Assembly: GCF_030683065.1 (NCBI RefSeq)
Contig: NZ_JAUXMX010000050.1
Span: forward strand, 1 to 64,000
Source of the DNA: Pseudomonas sp.
GTDB taxonomy: Bacteria > Pseudomonadota > Gammaproteobacteria > Pseudomonadales > Pseudomonadaceae
Length of the DNA stretch: 64,000 nucleotides
Reading direction: 5' to 3'
Under the pieces are notes generated by a model, which did no database searches, was not told the DNA's origin, and saw nothing but the letters and a program-made list of their open reading frames with translations. Position numbers and translations under genes: made by a program. The first letter of the stretch is position 1, and every line of letters starts with the position of its first letter. Below, in pieces: positions 40,479-49,637 of the stretch.

Positions 40479-41909
40479 TTAAAGGCTATAACGCAAGCGC
40501 AACTGCTGCGCGTAGTTGCTCCATTCAGTCAGCATCGCCTGTTGTTCGGGCGTGGCCGCCGCGAATAATTCACCAAGTGCCTGATCAAACGCCGCCAAGG
40601 TATTGGGCGCACCACACTCGGGACGGGTTAACCGCTGCTGACAAAACATCACCCAGCGCTGTTGCTCTGCTGCGTCCAGGCTGGACGAAAAGTTGCGCGC
40701 ACGATAACGAAACAACAACTCAGGTAACCGTGCGTCATCGAACGGCAAGACAGTAGTGGCTAACTGCGCAGGCTCGGCACTGCGTACCTGCTCACACAAG
40801 CGACGATCACGATCACCAATAAAACCGTCATACAGCTGCTGCTCGGGATCCTCGCTGGGTGCAAAACCTTCTTCGCCATATATCTGGGCGAGCTTATCGT
40901 GCCATTGTGCCTGGGCTGCAACCAGTTGATCGGCGTGCTGCAAAGGACTGTTCATGTCCAACTGCAAACGCTCAATATCTTCGCCACGCAGCACATTTAA
41001 TGGCGCCAGCACCGGGCAACGATTGATATGGAGCAACTTCAACGGTACCGGTAATTCGCCCTCGCCCAGTTGCTCGCGGCGGGTGTATAGGCGCCGACGC
41101 AAGGACTCAGCATCCTCATTGAGCAACGGCGTCGGATCGGCATGCAAGTCGCAAACAATAAGTGCATTGCGATTACGCGGGTGCCAGGCCAGCGGCAACA
41201 CCTGCGCCAGATAATGTCGCGTACCGGCGAAGCGCCCGGAAATATGCACCAGCGGTTGTAACAAACGAATCTGCTTGAGTACCTGCTGCTTGCTGCGCAT
41301 TTGATAGAGGTAGTTGTACAGCTTGGGCTGTTTACTACGGATCAGCCGCGCCAAGGCAATAGTCGCGCGCACATCGGATAAAGCGTCGTGGGCCTGGCCG
41401 TGCTCAATGCCGTTGGCGACGGTCAGGCGCTCCAACTTGAGGCTGACGCGACCCTCTTCTTGCGGCCAGACAATGCCCTCTGGGCGCAAGGCATAGGCAG
41501 CGCGTACCAGGTCAATCAGGTCCCAGCGACTGTTGCCACCTTGCCACTCGCGGGCATAGGGGTCGTAAAAATTACGGTACAGGCTGTAGCGGGTGACTTC
41601 ATCGTCAAAACGCAAGCTGTTGTAACCGACACCGCACGTACCCGGCTGCATCATTTCGGCATGCACGCGGGCCATGAACTCAGCCTCACTCACGCCTTTT
41701 GCCGCGAGCTGACTGGGCGTGATACCCGTTATGAGGCAAGCAGCCGGATGCGGCAGGATGTCGTCGCTGGGCTGACAGTAGATATTCAGCGGCTCGCCGA
41801 TTTCGTTGAGGTCTTCGTCGGTGCGAACCCCGGCGACTTGCAGCGGGCGGTCGCGGCGCGGATCGATACCGGTGGTTTCGTAGTCGTACCAGAACAGACT
41901 GGAGGTCAC
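40479..41909 (-). CDS. sbcB: Exodeoxyribonuclease I
   Basis: This 476-residue 3'-5' single-strand DNA exonuclease has DEDDh active-site motifs: FWYDYETTGIDPRRDRPLQ (ExoI), VGYNSLRFDDEVTRYSLYRNFYDPY (ExoII) and GQAHDALSDVRATIALARLI (ExoIII). The SH3-like and C-terminal helical domains follow at the normal family length. It trims 3' overhangs in mismatch repair and recombination. It stands alone, divergent from the RDD operon. Confidence 0.95.
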   Translation of the reverse strand: MTSSLFWYDYETTGIDPRRDRPLQVAGVRTDEDLNEIGEPLNIYCQPSDDILPHPAACLITGITPSQLAAKGVSEAEFMARVHAEMMQPGTCGVGYNSLRFDDEVTRYSLYRNFYDPYAREWQGGNSRWDLIDLVRAAYALRPEGIVWPQEEGRVSLKLERLTVANGIEHGQAHDALSDVRATIALARLIRSKQPKLYNYLYQMRSKQQVLKQIRLLQPLVHISGRFAGTRHYLAQVLPLAWHPRNRNALIVCDLHADPTPLLNEDAESLRRRLYTRREQLGEGELPVPLKLLHINRCPVLAPLNVLRGEDIERLQLDMNSPLQHADQLVAAQAQWHDKLAQIYGEEGFAPSEDPEQQLYDGFIGDRDRRLCEQVRSAEPAQLATTVLPFDDARLPELLFRYRARNFSSSLDAAEQQRWVMFCQQRLTRPECGAPNTLAAFDQALGELFAAATPEQQAMLTEWSNYAQQLRLRYSL

Positions 41910-42082
41910 GGCGGCTTCCTATGGGCAATGGACGACGCCAGTCTAGCAGCCTGTAAGACATGGTCGTCCGTGGCGAGGTAAGGCGGGCACCGATTGCCCC
42001 CTCAAACGCAGTTTGCATGCACAGCAGTTGCTTAGCCGTCAGCCGCTGGCTAGCATCGGGGTTTATTCAGCGCAGACCGCCG

Positions 42083-42829
42083 ATGCCGTATTCCGCCACC
42101 TCGCCAAGTTCGCGCTCGCCTCGACCGTCCATCCAGCCGTCAACTGCACTGCTGGATACCCGCTATGAGGTGGAAACCCCGGAAGGTATCGACCTGCTCC
42201 TGCGTCCTGCGGGCCTGGTGCCGCGCGTCTTGGCGTTCGCCATTGACCTGCTGATTCGCGGCCTGTTGTTGCTGGTGATGTACGTCGTCCTCGGCCTGCT
42301 TGGCAAGTTCGGCATGGGCCTGGCGACTATCCTGCTGTTTCTGGTGACCTGGTGGTACATGGTGCTGTTCGAGGTATTCAACCAGGGTCGCTCCCCCGGC
42401 AAGCAAATCCTCGGCCTGCGTGTAGTGCACGATGACGGCACCCCAGTCGGCTGGGCCGCCTCACTGACCCGTAACCTGCTGCGTTTTGTCGATCTGCTGC
42501 CGTTCGCCTACACGCTGGGCATTCTCAGCTGCCTCAATCACCCGGCGTTCAAACGCCTCGGCGACATTGCCGCCGGTACCCTGGTGGTCTACCGCGACAG
42601 CGTACCCGAACGCCCGAGCCTGCCACTGGCCGAACCGCTGCCTGCACCTTTTGCTCTGGACCGGTTCGAGCAACGGGCCGTACTCGGATTTGCCGAGCGT
42701 GGCGCCAACCTGTCCACTGAACGCCGTGCCGAGCTGGCGGCGATTCTGGCCGAGCCGCTGCAAATCCCCCGCGAGCAGGCGGAACAACGCATCAACAGCC
42801 TAGCCCGCAGCTTGCTGGGGCCAACATGA
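42083..42829 (+). CDS. RDD family membrane protein
   Basis: This 248-residue protein has an RDD domain (about 25-165) with membrane helices, including AFAIDLLIRGLLLLVMYVVLGLL. It carries the conserved GRSPGKQILGLRVV motif, and a cytoplasmic helical C-terminus follows. RDD proteins are linked to ion or osmolyte transport in some bacteria, but the function here is unknown. It is the first of six close-packed genes; its stop overlaps the next start by 4 bases (ATGA). Confidence 0.9.
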   Translation: MPYSATSPSSRSPRPSIQPSTALLDTRYEVETPEGIDLLLRPAGLVPRVLAFAIDLLIRGLLLLVMYVVLGLLGKFGMGLATILLFLVTWWYMVLFEVFNQGRSPGKQILGLRVVHDDGTPVGWAASLTRNLLRFVDLLPFAYTLGILSCLNHPAFKRLGDIAAGTLVVYRDSVPERPSLPLAEPLPAPFALDRFEQRAVLGFAERGANLSTERRAELAAILAEPLQIPREQAEQRINSLARSLLGPT

Positions 42830-43806
42830 AACAGAACCTGTTCGAAAACCGCCACCAAGCCGACTGGCAAGCTTTCGCCGAACAACTTGACGCCCTCGAG
42901 CGCGGCACGACCGACCTCCAGCAGTGCCTGGGCTTTGCCGCGGCTTACCGGCGCCTCTGCCAACAACTGGCCCTGGCCCAGGCGCGGGCTTACAGCAACC
43001 ACCTGACTGAACAGCTCCAGCACTTGGTGTTGCGCGGCCACCAACAGTTCTATCGCCACCGCAGCCCCTTGGGCGCGCAGTTGATCGGCTTCCTACTGGC
43101 CGGCTTCCCGCGCCTGGTTCGCGCCGAATGGCGCTGCGTGCTGGTTGCCAGCCTGATGTTTTTCGGCAGCCTGCTGGGCATGGGGGCACTGGTCTACCTG
43201 TTCCCCGAACTGATCTACAGCCTGGTCGACCCCGCACAAGTGGCAAGCATGGAGCAGATGTACGACCCCGACGCCCGGCGTCTAGGTCGCTTCGGCGAAC
43301 GCCAGTCGGGCGACGACTGGCTGATGTTCGGCTTTTACATCATGAACAACATCGGCATCGCCTTTCAGACCTTTGCCAGTGGCCTGCTGTTCGGCCTGGG
43401 TAGCCTGTTCTTCCTGCTGTTCAACGGTTTGATGATCGGCGCGGTGGCCGGCCACCTGACCCAGATCGGCTACGGCGAGACCTTCTGGTCGTTCGTCATC
43501 GGCCATGGCGCATTCGAGTTGACCGCCATCGCCTTGGCTGGCGGCGCCGGCCTCAAACTGGGCTGGGCACTGCTTGCGCCAGGTCGCCGGTCACGCAGCG
43601 AAGCCTTGCGCTTGGCCGCCGGGTGCAGCGTGCGCCTGATTGGCGGCGTGATTGTATTGCTGTTGCTCGCGGCGTTCGTCGAGGCTTACTGGTCCTCGAT
43701 GACCTTCGCCGAGCCGACCGCCAAATATGCAGTTGGCGCCATACTCTGGCTGCTGGTGCTGAGTTACCTGCTGCTGGCCGGGCGAGGTAGCCATGCGCCT
43801 GACTGA
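42826..43806 (+). CDS. SpoIIM-like (stage II sporulation protein M) membrane protein
   Basis: This 326-residue integral membrane protein carries the SpoIIM/DUF95 region (about 90-320). Several helices are present, with the conserved MFGFYIMNNIGIAFQTFASGLLFGLGS and GHGAFELTAIALAGGAGLKLGWALL. In sporulating bacteria SpoIIM joins an engulfment complex with peptidoglycan hydrolases. In non-spore-formers the family accompanies MoxR/DUF58 genes. The start overlaps the RDD gene by 4 bases and the end overlaps the DUF4129 gene by 14. Confidence 0.9.
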   Translation: MKQNLFENRHQADWQAFAEQLDALERGTTDLQQCLGFAAAYRRLCQQLALAQARAYSNHLTEQLQHLVLRGHQQFYRHRSPLGAQLIGFLLAGFPRLVRAEWRCVLVASLMFFGSLLGMGALVYLFPELIYSLVDPAQVASMEQMYDPDARRLGRFGERQSGDDWLMFGFYIMNNIGIAFQTFASGLLFGLGSLFFLLFNGLMIGAVAGHLTQIGYGETFWSFVIGHGAFELTAIALAGGAGLKLGWALLAPGRRSRSEALRLAAGCSVRLIGGVIVLLLLAAFVEAYWSSMTFAEPTAKYAVGAILWLLVLSYLLLAGRGSHAPD

Positions 43807-45358
43807 TGCCAGCGTGGCAATCCGCCCGCGCAGCCCCTGGGAAGCACTGGACCTCGGCGTGCTCCTGGCACGTCGTCATGCAGGCCTGCTGATGGCCAGC
43901 TGGGCATTGGTCACAGTGCCGATCTTCGCCCTGCTCTGCCTGTTGCTGTGGGACTCCCCGGGCTGGGCGATATTCGCCTTCTGGTGGCTGAAGCCGGCCT
44001 ACGAGCGCCTGCCGCTATACATCCTCGCCCGCGCCCTGTTCGGCGACACACCCAGTCTCAAGCAAGCGCTCAAGGCCTTGCCCAGCCTGCTCAGGCCACA
44101 ACTGCTAGCCAGCCTGACCTGGCGCCGGTTCAGCCCGACGCGCAGCTTCGACCTGCCGGTGTTGCAACTCGAAGGCTTGTCCGGTCAGGCGCGCAGCCAG
44201 CGCCTGGTAGTCCTGGGCCAGCGCGATGCGGGCGCCGCAAGTTGGTTGACGGTGGTCGGTATGCACCTGGAAATAGCGCTGTGGCTGGGCCTGGCCAGCT
44301 TGTTCTACCTGCTGTTGCCGGCGCAGATCGAGCTGGACTGGAGCTGGCAGAGCCTGGCCAATGCAGCAGTCGACGAGTGGCTGTGGCTGGAACACCTGTC
44401 CAACCTGCTGTACGTATTGGTGCTGATCGTCTGGGAGCCGGTCTACGTCGCCTGCGGCTTTACCCTCTACCTGAACCGACGCACCGCTCTGGAGGGCTGG
44501 GATATCGAACTGGTGTTCCGCCAACTGCGCCAGCGCCTGACCGGCGTGGCCTACGCCCTGTTACTCGGTTGCGGCTTATTGCTACTGCAGACGCCGACCG
44601 CGGCCATGGCCGCCGAGATCGTCACCAGCCCGCTGCCCGGCCCCGAGGCCGCGCGCCTGCTCAAACAACCGCTGAACAGCCAGGCGGCCCGCGACAGCAT
44701 CAGTCAACTGCTGGATCAGCCGCCCTTTGAACACCGCGAAACTGTCACCCGCTGGCGCTTCGGCGAGCCAGAACAAGCCGCAGACGGGAGCGAGGAGCAA
44801 CTCAGCGGCCTGTTTGAACTGATCGAGAAATTCTTCAAGCTGGCCGAGTTCTGGAACAGCATCGACGCCGTCGCGCTGTTTTTCGAGGCCCTGCTCTGGG
44901 CGGCCATGCTCGGACTGGCGGCACTGTTGATCTGGCGTTATCGGCAATGGCTCGGCGCCTTCGTTAGGCGTATTGGCCTGCCGCAGCGCGCCGCAACGCC
45001 GCCCAGCAGCCAGCTGTTCGGCCTGGAAGTGACCGCCCAAAGCTTGCCCGCAGATATCGCCGGCACAGCCGAGCAGCTATGGGCCGAACACCCCCGCGCG
45101 GCCCTCGGCCTGCTCTATCGCGCCCTGCTCAGCCGCCTGTTGGAGGACTATCGACTGCCCCTGAACAGCGCCTTTACCGAGAGCGAAGTGCTGCACCTGA
45201 TCGAGGGCCTGGAGCAACCCGAACTGACCACCTTCAGCCAGACCCTGACCCTGCACTGGCAGAACCTCGCCTACGGCCAGCGCCTGCCGCCGGATGATCT
45301 GCGCCAGGCGCTGTGCCAAGACTGGCGAGACCTGTTCGATGACGGGGCGCGAGGATGA
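43793..45358 (+). CDS. DUF4129 domain membrane protein
   Basis: This 521-residue protein has several membrane helices in the N-terminal half (about 30-75, 160-185, 205-230, 245-265) and one near residue 370 (ALLWAAMLGLAALLIW). The C-terminal DUF4129 region (about 425-510) contains AALGLLYRALLSRLLEDYRLPLNSAFTESEVLHLI. This domain commonly ends membrane transglutaminase-like proteins, but no transglutaminase triad is visible here. The stop overlaps the next gene by 4 bases. Confidence 0.88.
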   Translation: MRLTDASVAIRPRSPWEALDLGVLLARRHAGLLMASWALVTVPIFALLCLLLWDSPGWAIFAFWWLKPAYERLPLYILARALFGDTPSLKQALKALPSLLRPQLLASLTWRRFSPTRSFDLPVLQLEGLSGQARSQRLVVLGQRDAGAASWLTVVGMHLEIALWLGLASLFYLLLPAQIELDWSWQSLANAAVDEWLWLEHLSNLLYVLVLIVWEPVYVACGFTLYLNRRTALEGWDIELVFRQLRQRLTGVAYALLLGCGLLLLQTPTAAMAAEIVTSPLPGPEAARLLKQPLNSQAARDSISQLLDQPPFEHRETVTRWRFGEPEQAADGSEEQLSGLFELIEKFFKLAEFWNSIDAVALFFEALLWAAMLGLAALLIWRYRQWLGAFVRRIGLPQRAATPPSSQLFGLEVTAQSLPADIAGTAEQLWAEHPRAALGLLYRALLSRLLEDYRLPLNSAFTESEVLHLIEGLEQPELTTFSQTLTLHWQNLAYGQRLPPDDLRQALCQDWRDLFDDGARG

Positions 45359-46548
45359 GCAGACGCCACTTATTACTGCTCGGCAGCGCGCTGGTGCTTG
45401 GCATGGGCTTGCTCGGCCTCTATTTGCTGAGCCGCGCGCAACCCTATGCAGAAACCATCGAGCACGGCCCGGCACCCGAGGCGCAGGCCAACCCATATCT
45501 GGCCGCCGAACACTTTCTTCGTCAGCAGGGCCTAAAGGTGCAGCGCAGCGCTGACTTGCGGCTGCTACCCACTTTGTCCAGTGCCGGGCAGACCCTGCTG
45601 CTACTTGCCGACCGTGAGCGCATGAGCCCGCGCCAAGTCGAACACCTGCTGGCCTGGACGGCCAAAGGTGGGCACCTGGTGTTCGTTGCCGAACGCCTGT
45701 GGGATGAGGATGAGGGTAAAAGTGCTGACCTGCTGCTCGACAGCCTGGGCATTCAGCAGTACCAGAGCGACGAGCTAGACCAGCCAGACGGTGAGACCGA
45801 GGAGCCCGCTCTGGATGCCGACGAGGCCACGGCCAGTGCCTACCCGGAGCTGACTCAGCTCTACCTGGAAAACGAGCAAGCCCCGGCTTACTTCAGTTTC
45901 GACACCGGCTTTCACCTCTACGATGCCGAAAATCGCGCCCATGCCTGGGCCAACAGCGCTGCGGCGACCCACCTGGTCCAGCTCTATCATGGCGACGGTC
46001 TGGTCAGCGTACTGAGCGACAGCTGGATCTGGCAGAACGACAGCATCGCCAATTACGACAATGCCTGGCTGCTCTGGTACCTGAGCCAGGACAGCGCCGT
46101 GACCCTGCTCTACCATGCCGATCGCGACAGCCTGTTCAGCCTGCTGCTGCGCTACTTCCCCCAGGCCTTGCTGGCCCTGGCGCTACTGCTGGGTCTCGGC
46201 CTGTGGCGCGTCGGTATGCGTCAGGGTCCGCTGCAAGCGCCGGCCAGCCCCAATCGCCGGCAATTGCAGGAGCACCTGCGCGCGAGCGCCGACTTCCTCC
46301 TGCGCCGCTGCGGCCAGCACAGCCTGCTACAAGGCCTGCAACGGGATATCAGGCGCCGCGCGAACTACCGTCACCCCGGTTTCGAACGCCTCGGTGTAAC
46401 CGAACAATGGCAGGTACTGGGACGATTGACCCGCTTGCCCAGCCGCGCCATCAGCCAAGCCATGCGACCGCTGCCCAAGCAGCGCCTGTCCGCCGTTGAC
46501 TTCACCCGTCAGGTCGCCCACCTGCAAACACTCAGGAATGCCCTATGA
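45355..46548 (+). CDS. DUF4350 domain membrane-anchored protein
   Basis: This 397-residue protein has an N-terminal membrane anchor (LLLLGSALVLGMGLLGLYLL). A periplasmic-side DUF4350 domain resembling a type 1 glutamine amidotransferase fold follows (EHFLRQQGLKVQRS, LLLLADRERMSPRQVEHLLAWTAKGGHLVFVAE). A second helix near 260-282 precedes a cytoplasmic tail. No GATase catalytic cysteine is seen, so it is probably non-catalytic. The stop overlaps the MoxR start by 4 bases. Confidence 0.85.
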   Translation: MSRRHLLLLGSALVLGMGLLGLYLLSRAQPYAETIEHGPAPEAQANPYLAAEHFLRQQGLKVQRSADLRLLPTLSSAGQTLLLLADRERMSPRQVEHLLAWTAKGGHLVFVAERLWDEDEGKSADLLLDSLGIQQYQSDELDQPDGETEEPALDADEATASAYPELTQLYLENEQAPAYFSFDTGFHLYDAENRAHAWANSAAATHLVQLYHGDGLVSVLSDSWIWQNDSIANYDNAWLLWYLSQDSAVTLLYHADRDSLFSLLLRYFPQALLALALLLGLGLWRVGMRQGPLQAPASPNRRQLQEHLRASADFLLRRCGQHSLLQGLQRDIRRRANYRHPGFERLGVTEQWQVLGRLTRLPSRAISQAMRPLPKQRLSAVDFTRQVAHLQTLRNAL

Positions 46549-47594
46549 GCGAATACACGCCCGAACCGCCGAGCAGCCCCGCCGCAGAACCTCCGGCCGC
46601 TGCCGCGCCGGTCCCCGCGCCGAGCAATCCTGCACAGCAGCGCCAGCGCGCCAGCCAGCTTGCCCAGGCCCTGCGCCTGGAGTTGCACAAGGCGCTGATC
46701 GGCCAGAATGCGGTGGTTGACGATGTGCTCACCGCCCTGATCGCCGGCGGCCACGTACTGATCGAAGGCGTCCCCGGCCTGGGCAAGACCCTGCTGGTAC
46801 GCGCCCTGGCGCGTTGCTTCGGCGGCGAGTTTGCACGCATCCAGTTCACCCCGGACCTGATGCCCAGCGACATCACCGGTCACGCCGTGTACGACCTGCA
46901 GAGCGAACAGTTCAAGCTGCGCAAGGGCCCGGTGTTCACCAACCTGTTGCTGGCTGACGAAATCAACCGCGCCCCGGCCAAAACCCAGGCGGCGCTGCTG
47001 GAAGTGATGCAAGAGCGCCAGGTCACCCTCGAGGGGCGTGCACTGGCGGTGCCGCTGCCGTTCATGGTGCTGGCCACGCAAAATCCGATTGAGCAGGAAG
47101 GCACCTACCCGCTGCCGGAAGCCGAACTGGATCGCTTCATGCTCAAGCTGCGCATGGACTACCCCGAGCAGGCCGATGAGCTGAGCATGGTGCGCCAGGT
47201 CACCCGCTCGACCCGTGCCGACATGCTCGACGTCAGCACCTTGCGCACCCTGCTGCAAGCCAAGGACCTGCTGGCCATGCAGAAGATCGCCAGCGACCTG
47301 CCGCTCGACGAACAGGTGCTCGACTATGCCGTGCGTCTGGCGCGCGCCACCCGTACCTGGCCGGGCCTGATTCTCGGTGCCGGGCCACGGGCCTCGATTG
47401 CCCTGGTACGTGGCGGACGTGCCCGTGCCCTGTTGCGCGGTGGCGACTTCGTCCTGCCGGACGACATCAAGGGCTGCGCCCTCGCCGTGCTGCGCCATCG
47501 CGTGCGCCTGGCGCCGGAGTTGGATATTGAAGGTCTGTCGGTCGACCAGGTGCTTCAGCAGTTGCTCGACCAGGTGCCGGCACCACGTCTATGA
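46545..47594 (+). CDS. MoxR family AAA+ ATPase
   Basis: This 349-residue AAA+ protein has Walker A GVPGLGKTLLVRAL (about residue 75-88), Walker B LLLADEINRAPAKTQ, sensor I ATQNPIEQEGTYPLPEAELDRF, and a C-terminal lid ending SIALVRGGRARALL...DIKGCALAVLRHRVRL. MoxR ATPases act as chaperones that mature or insert cofactors into partner complexes, usually with von Willebrand-type partners such as the adjacent DUF58 protein. The N-terminal 35 residues are Pro/Ala-rich. The next gene starts 26 bases on. Confidence 0.95.
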   Translation: MSEYTPEPPSSPAAEPPAAAAPVPAPSNPAQQRQRASQLAQALRLELHKALIGQNAVVDDVLTALIAGGHVLIEGVPGLGKTLLVRALARCFGGEFARIQFTPDLMPSDITGHAVYDLQSEQFKLRKGPVFTNLLLADEINRAPAKTQAALLEVMQERQVTLEGRALAVPLPFMVLATQNPIEQEGTYPLPEAELDRFMLKLRMDYPEQADELSMVRQVTRSTRADMLDVSTLRTLLQAKDLLAMQKIASDLPLDEQVLDYAVRLARATRTWPGLILGAGPRASIALVRGGRARALLRGGDFVLPDDIKGCALAVLRHRVRLAPELDIEGLSVDQVLQQLLDQVPAPRL

Positions 47595-47619
47595 ACCAGT
47601 CGACCCTGAGCGCGCACGC

Positions 47620-48951
47620 ATGAAGCCTTCGCGCACGCTGCTGATCTTGCTCGGCGTCCTGCTCGGCCTGGCTATTGCCCTCGGCGTTCTGCAGGCGCTG
47701 GCGGTAAACGTGCCGCAAAGCCTGCACGCGCTCTGGTGGGGCGTGTTGCTGACGCTGACTGGCGCGGCACTGGTTGACGCCCTGCGCGTGCGCCAATTGC
47801 CCTCGCCACGTATCGAGCGCCTGCTGCCGGGCAATCTGCCGCTGGGGCGCTGGAGCGAGATCCGCCTAACCCTGCACCACACCTATGCCCAGCCCTTGGT
47901 GCTGGACGTATTCGACCATGTAGCCGACGGCATGGCGTTCGAGCAGCTGCCGCAACGCATCGAACTGCACCCCGGGGAACAGACCCAATTCGCCTACCGC
48001 GTGCGACCGCTGGTGCGCGGGCACTTCCATTTCAGCCAGTGTGAACTCGACCTGCCCAGTCCGCTGCGCCTGTGGTCTGCGCGCCGCTACCTGAGCTTGC
48101 CTGGAGAAACCCGGGTCTACCCGGACTTCGCCCACCTGCATGGTGCGCAGTTAATGGCGGTGGATAACTGGCTCAGCCAGCTTGGCGTACGCCAGCGACC
48201 CCGGCGTGGCCTGGGTATGGAATTCCACCAACTGCGCGAGTTCCGCGACGGCGACAGCCTGCGCCAGATCGACTGGAAAGCCACTGCACGCAAGCGCATA
48301 CCGATCGTGCGCGAATACCAGGATGAACGCGACCAGCAGATCATCTTCCTGCTCGACTGCGGCCGGCGTATGCGCAGCCAGGATGGCGAACTGGCGCACT
48401 TCGACCACGCCCTCAATGCCTGCCTGCTGCTCAGCTATGTGGCCTTACGCCAGGGCGATGCGGTGGGCCTGGCAACCTTTGCCGGAGAGCAACAGCGCTT
48501 CCTCGCGCCGGTCAAAGGCCAGGCGCAGCTCAATGTGCTGCTGAACGCCGTCTATGACCTTCGCAGCAGCCTGCAGCCGGCCGACTACGCCGCCGCGGTC
48601 GACAGCCTGCTCGCCCGCCAACGTCGTCGCGCCCTGGTGGTGCTGGTGAGCAACCTGCGTGACGAGGATGATGAGGAATTATTGAACGCGGTCAAACGCA
48701 TCAGCCGCCAACACCGCGTGCTGGTCGCCAGCCTGCGTGAAGAAGTGCTCGACACACTGCGCCACGCGCCGGTCGAAGATTTTGCCACGGCCCTGAGCTA
48801 CTGCGGCACGGTCGACTACCTCAATGATCGCGCCGGCCTGCACGAGCGGCTGGCCGCGCACCATGTGCCGGTACTCGACGTCCGCCCCAGCGAGCTCGGC
48901 CCGCAACTGGTCAGCCGCTACCTGGCCTGGAAGAAGGCCGGGGTGCTGTAA
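47620..48951 (+). CDS. DUF58 domain protein (vWA-like partner of MoxR)
   Basis: This 443-residue protein has two N-terminal membrane helices (about 5-30 and 35-55) and a DUF58 core, GMEFHQLREFRDGDSLRQIDWKATARK near residues 205-230. A vWA-like fold follows, in which the usual DxSxS metal motif is replaced by LLDCGRRM, so metal binding may be lost. DUF58 proteins pair with MoxR ATPases. It ends the six-gene operon. ATG 47620 was chosen to give the membrane anchor; the longer frame lies inside the MoxR gene. Confidence 0.92.
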   Translation: MKPSRTLLILLGVLLGLAIALGVLQALAVNVPQSLHALWWGVLLTLTGAALVDALRVRQLPSPRIERLLPGNLPLGRWSEIRLTLHHTYAQPLVLDVFDHVADGMAFEQLPQRIELHPGEQTQFAYRVRPLVRGHFHFSQCELDLPSPLRLWSARRYLSLPGETRVYPDFAHLHGAQLMAVDNWLSQLGVRQRPRRGLGMEFHQLREFRDGDSLRQIDWKATARKRIPIVREYQDERDQQIIFLLDCGRRMRSQDGELAHFDHALNACLLLSYVALRQGDAVGLATFAGEQQRFLAPVKGQAQLNVLLNAVYDLRSSLQPADYAAAVDSLLARQRRRALVVLVSNLRDEDDEELLNAVKRISRQHRVLVASLREEVLDTLRHAPVEDFATALSYCGTVDYLNDRAGLHERLAAHHVPVLDVRPSELGPQLVSRYLAWKKAGVL

Positions 48952-49132
48952 TGACGCGGGCCGCGTAGGCCTGGCCGCGTAGGATGGTGTTGAGCAAAGC
49001 GATACCCATCAAGCGATAGACCTGCTTGCGCCCATGATGGGCTACGTCGCAGCGGATCTTGCGGGTTCATCGCCAGCGGCAACAGGCGCCTAACCGACGC
49101 GGCCTATCCTACGTCCTACGGGGAATCGCAGA
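48952..49132. repeat. Dispersed repeat (GTAGGATGG...GATACCCATC) after the MoxR operon
   Basis: GTAGGATGGTGTTGAGCAAAGCGATACCCATC occupies 48979-49010. A related GATGGGCTACG motif follows from 49033. They match the families at 14536 and 25777 and may form hairpins between two converging genes. Confidence 0.6.
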
Positions 49133-49420
49133 TCAGCCGCGGGCGGCCTTGATCACTTCGACATAGGCTTCGGCAAAGCGCTGATCCTGGACCAGGGCGA
49201 TGAAGTCGCGACCCTCGACATCCTTGGCCTCGAGGTCGTAGCCGGCTTCGACGAAGAAGCCAACGAAACGCGTGAAATCATCGATGCGCAGGCCGCGGTA
49301 GGCCTTGATCAGTTTATGCAGCGACGGCGGCGTGGCGTCAGCCGGTTCCACGGTAAGGAACAGCTTGATCGGCTCATCACCAATCTCGTCACCAATCACC
49401 TGTTTCTTGTCTTTACGCAT
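49133..49420 (-). CDS. PA4642 family protein
   Basis: A 95-residue cytoplasmic protein beginning MRKDKKQVIGDEIGDEPIKLFL. The conserved middle is LIKAYRGLRIDDFTRFVGFFVEAGYDLEAKD. Pseudomonads carry this family as a conserved protein of unknown function. The second of two adjacent ATGs (49420) has GGAGTGA at normal spacing; 49423 would be too close. Confidence 0.85.
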   Translation of the reverse strand: MRKDKKQVIGDEIGDEPIKLFLTVEPADATPPSLHKLIKAYRGLRIDDFTRFVGFFVEAGYDLEAKDVEGRDFIALVQDQRFAEAYVEVIKAARG

Positions 49421-49637
49421 CATTCACTCCAACTCGGCAGGCCACACGGGGCCGGCAGTGTAACTCTGGCAACGGCCGCGGCTCAACGCACAAGCGGCAA
49501 TCGCAAGTCTGAGCCTACCGGCCCCACAGCTAACCTGACTGTGTAACACGCGCAACGCCGCCAGCAACAGCCGACTTAGGTCGGCACCCTGGCTGAGTCT
49601 CAGGCTTTATACTCCGCGCAGCCATGTCGGAGGCCTC

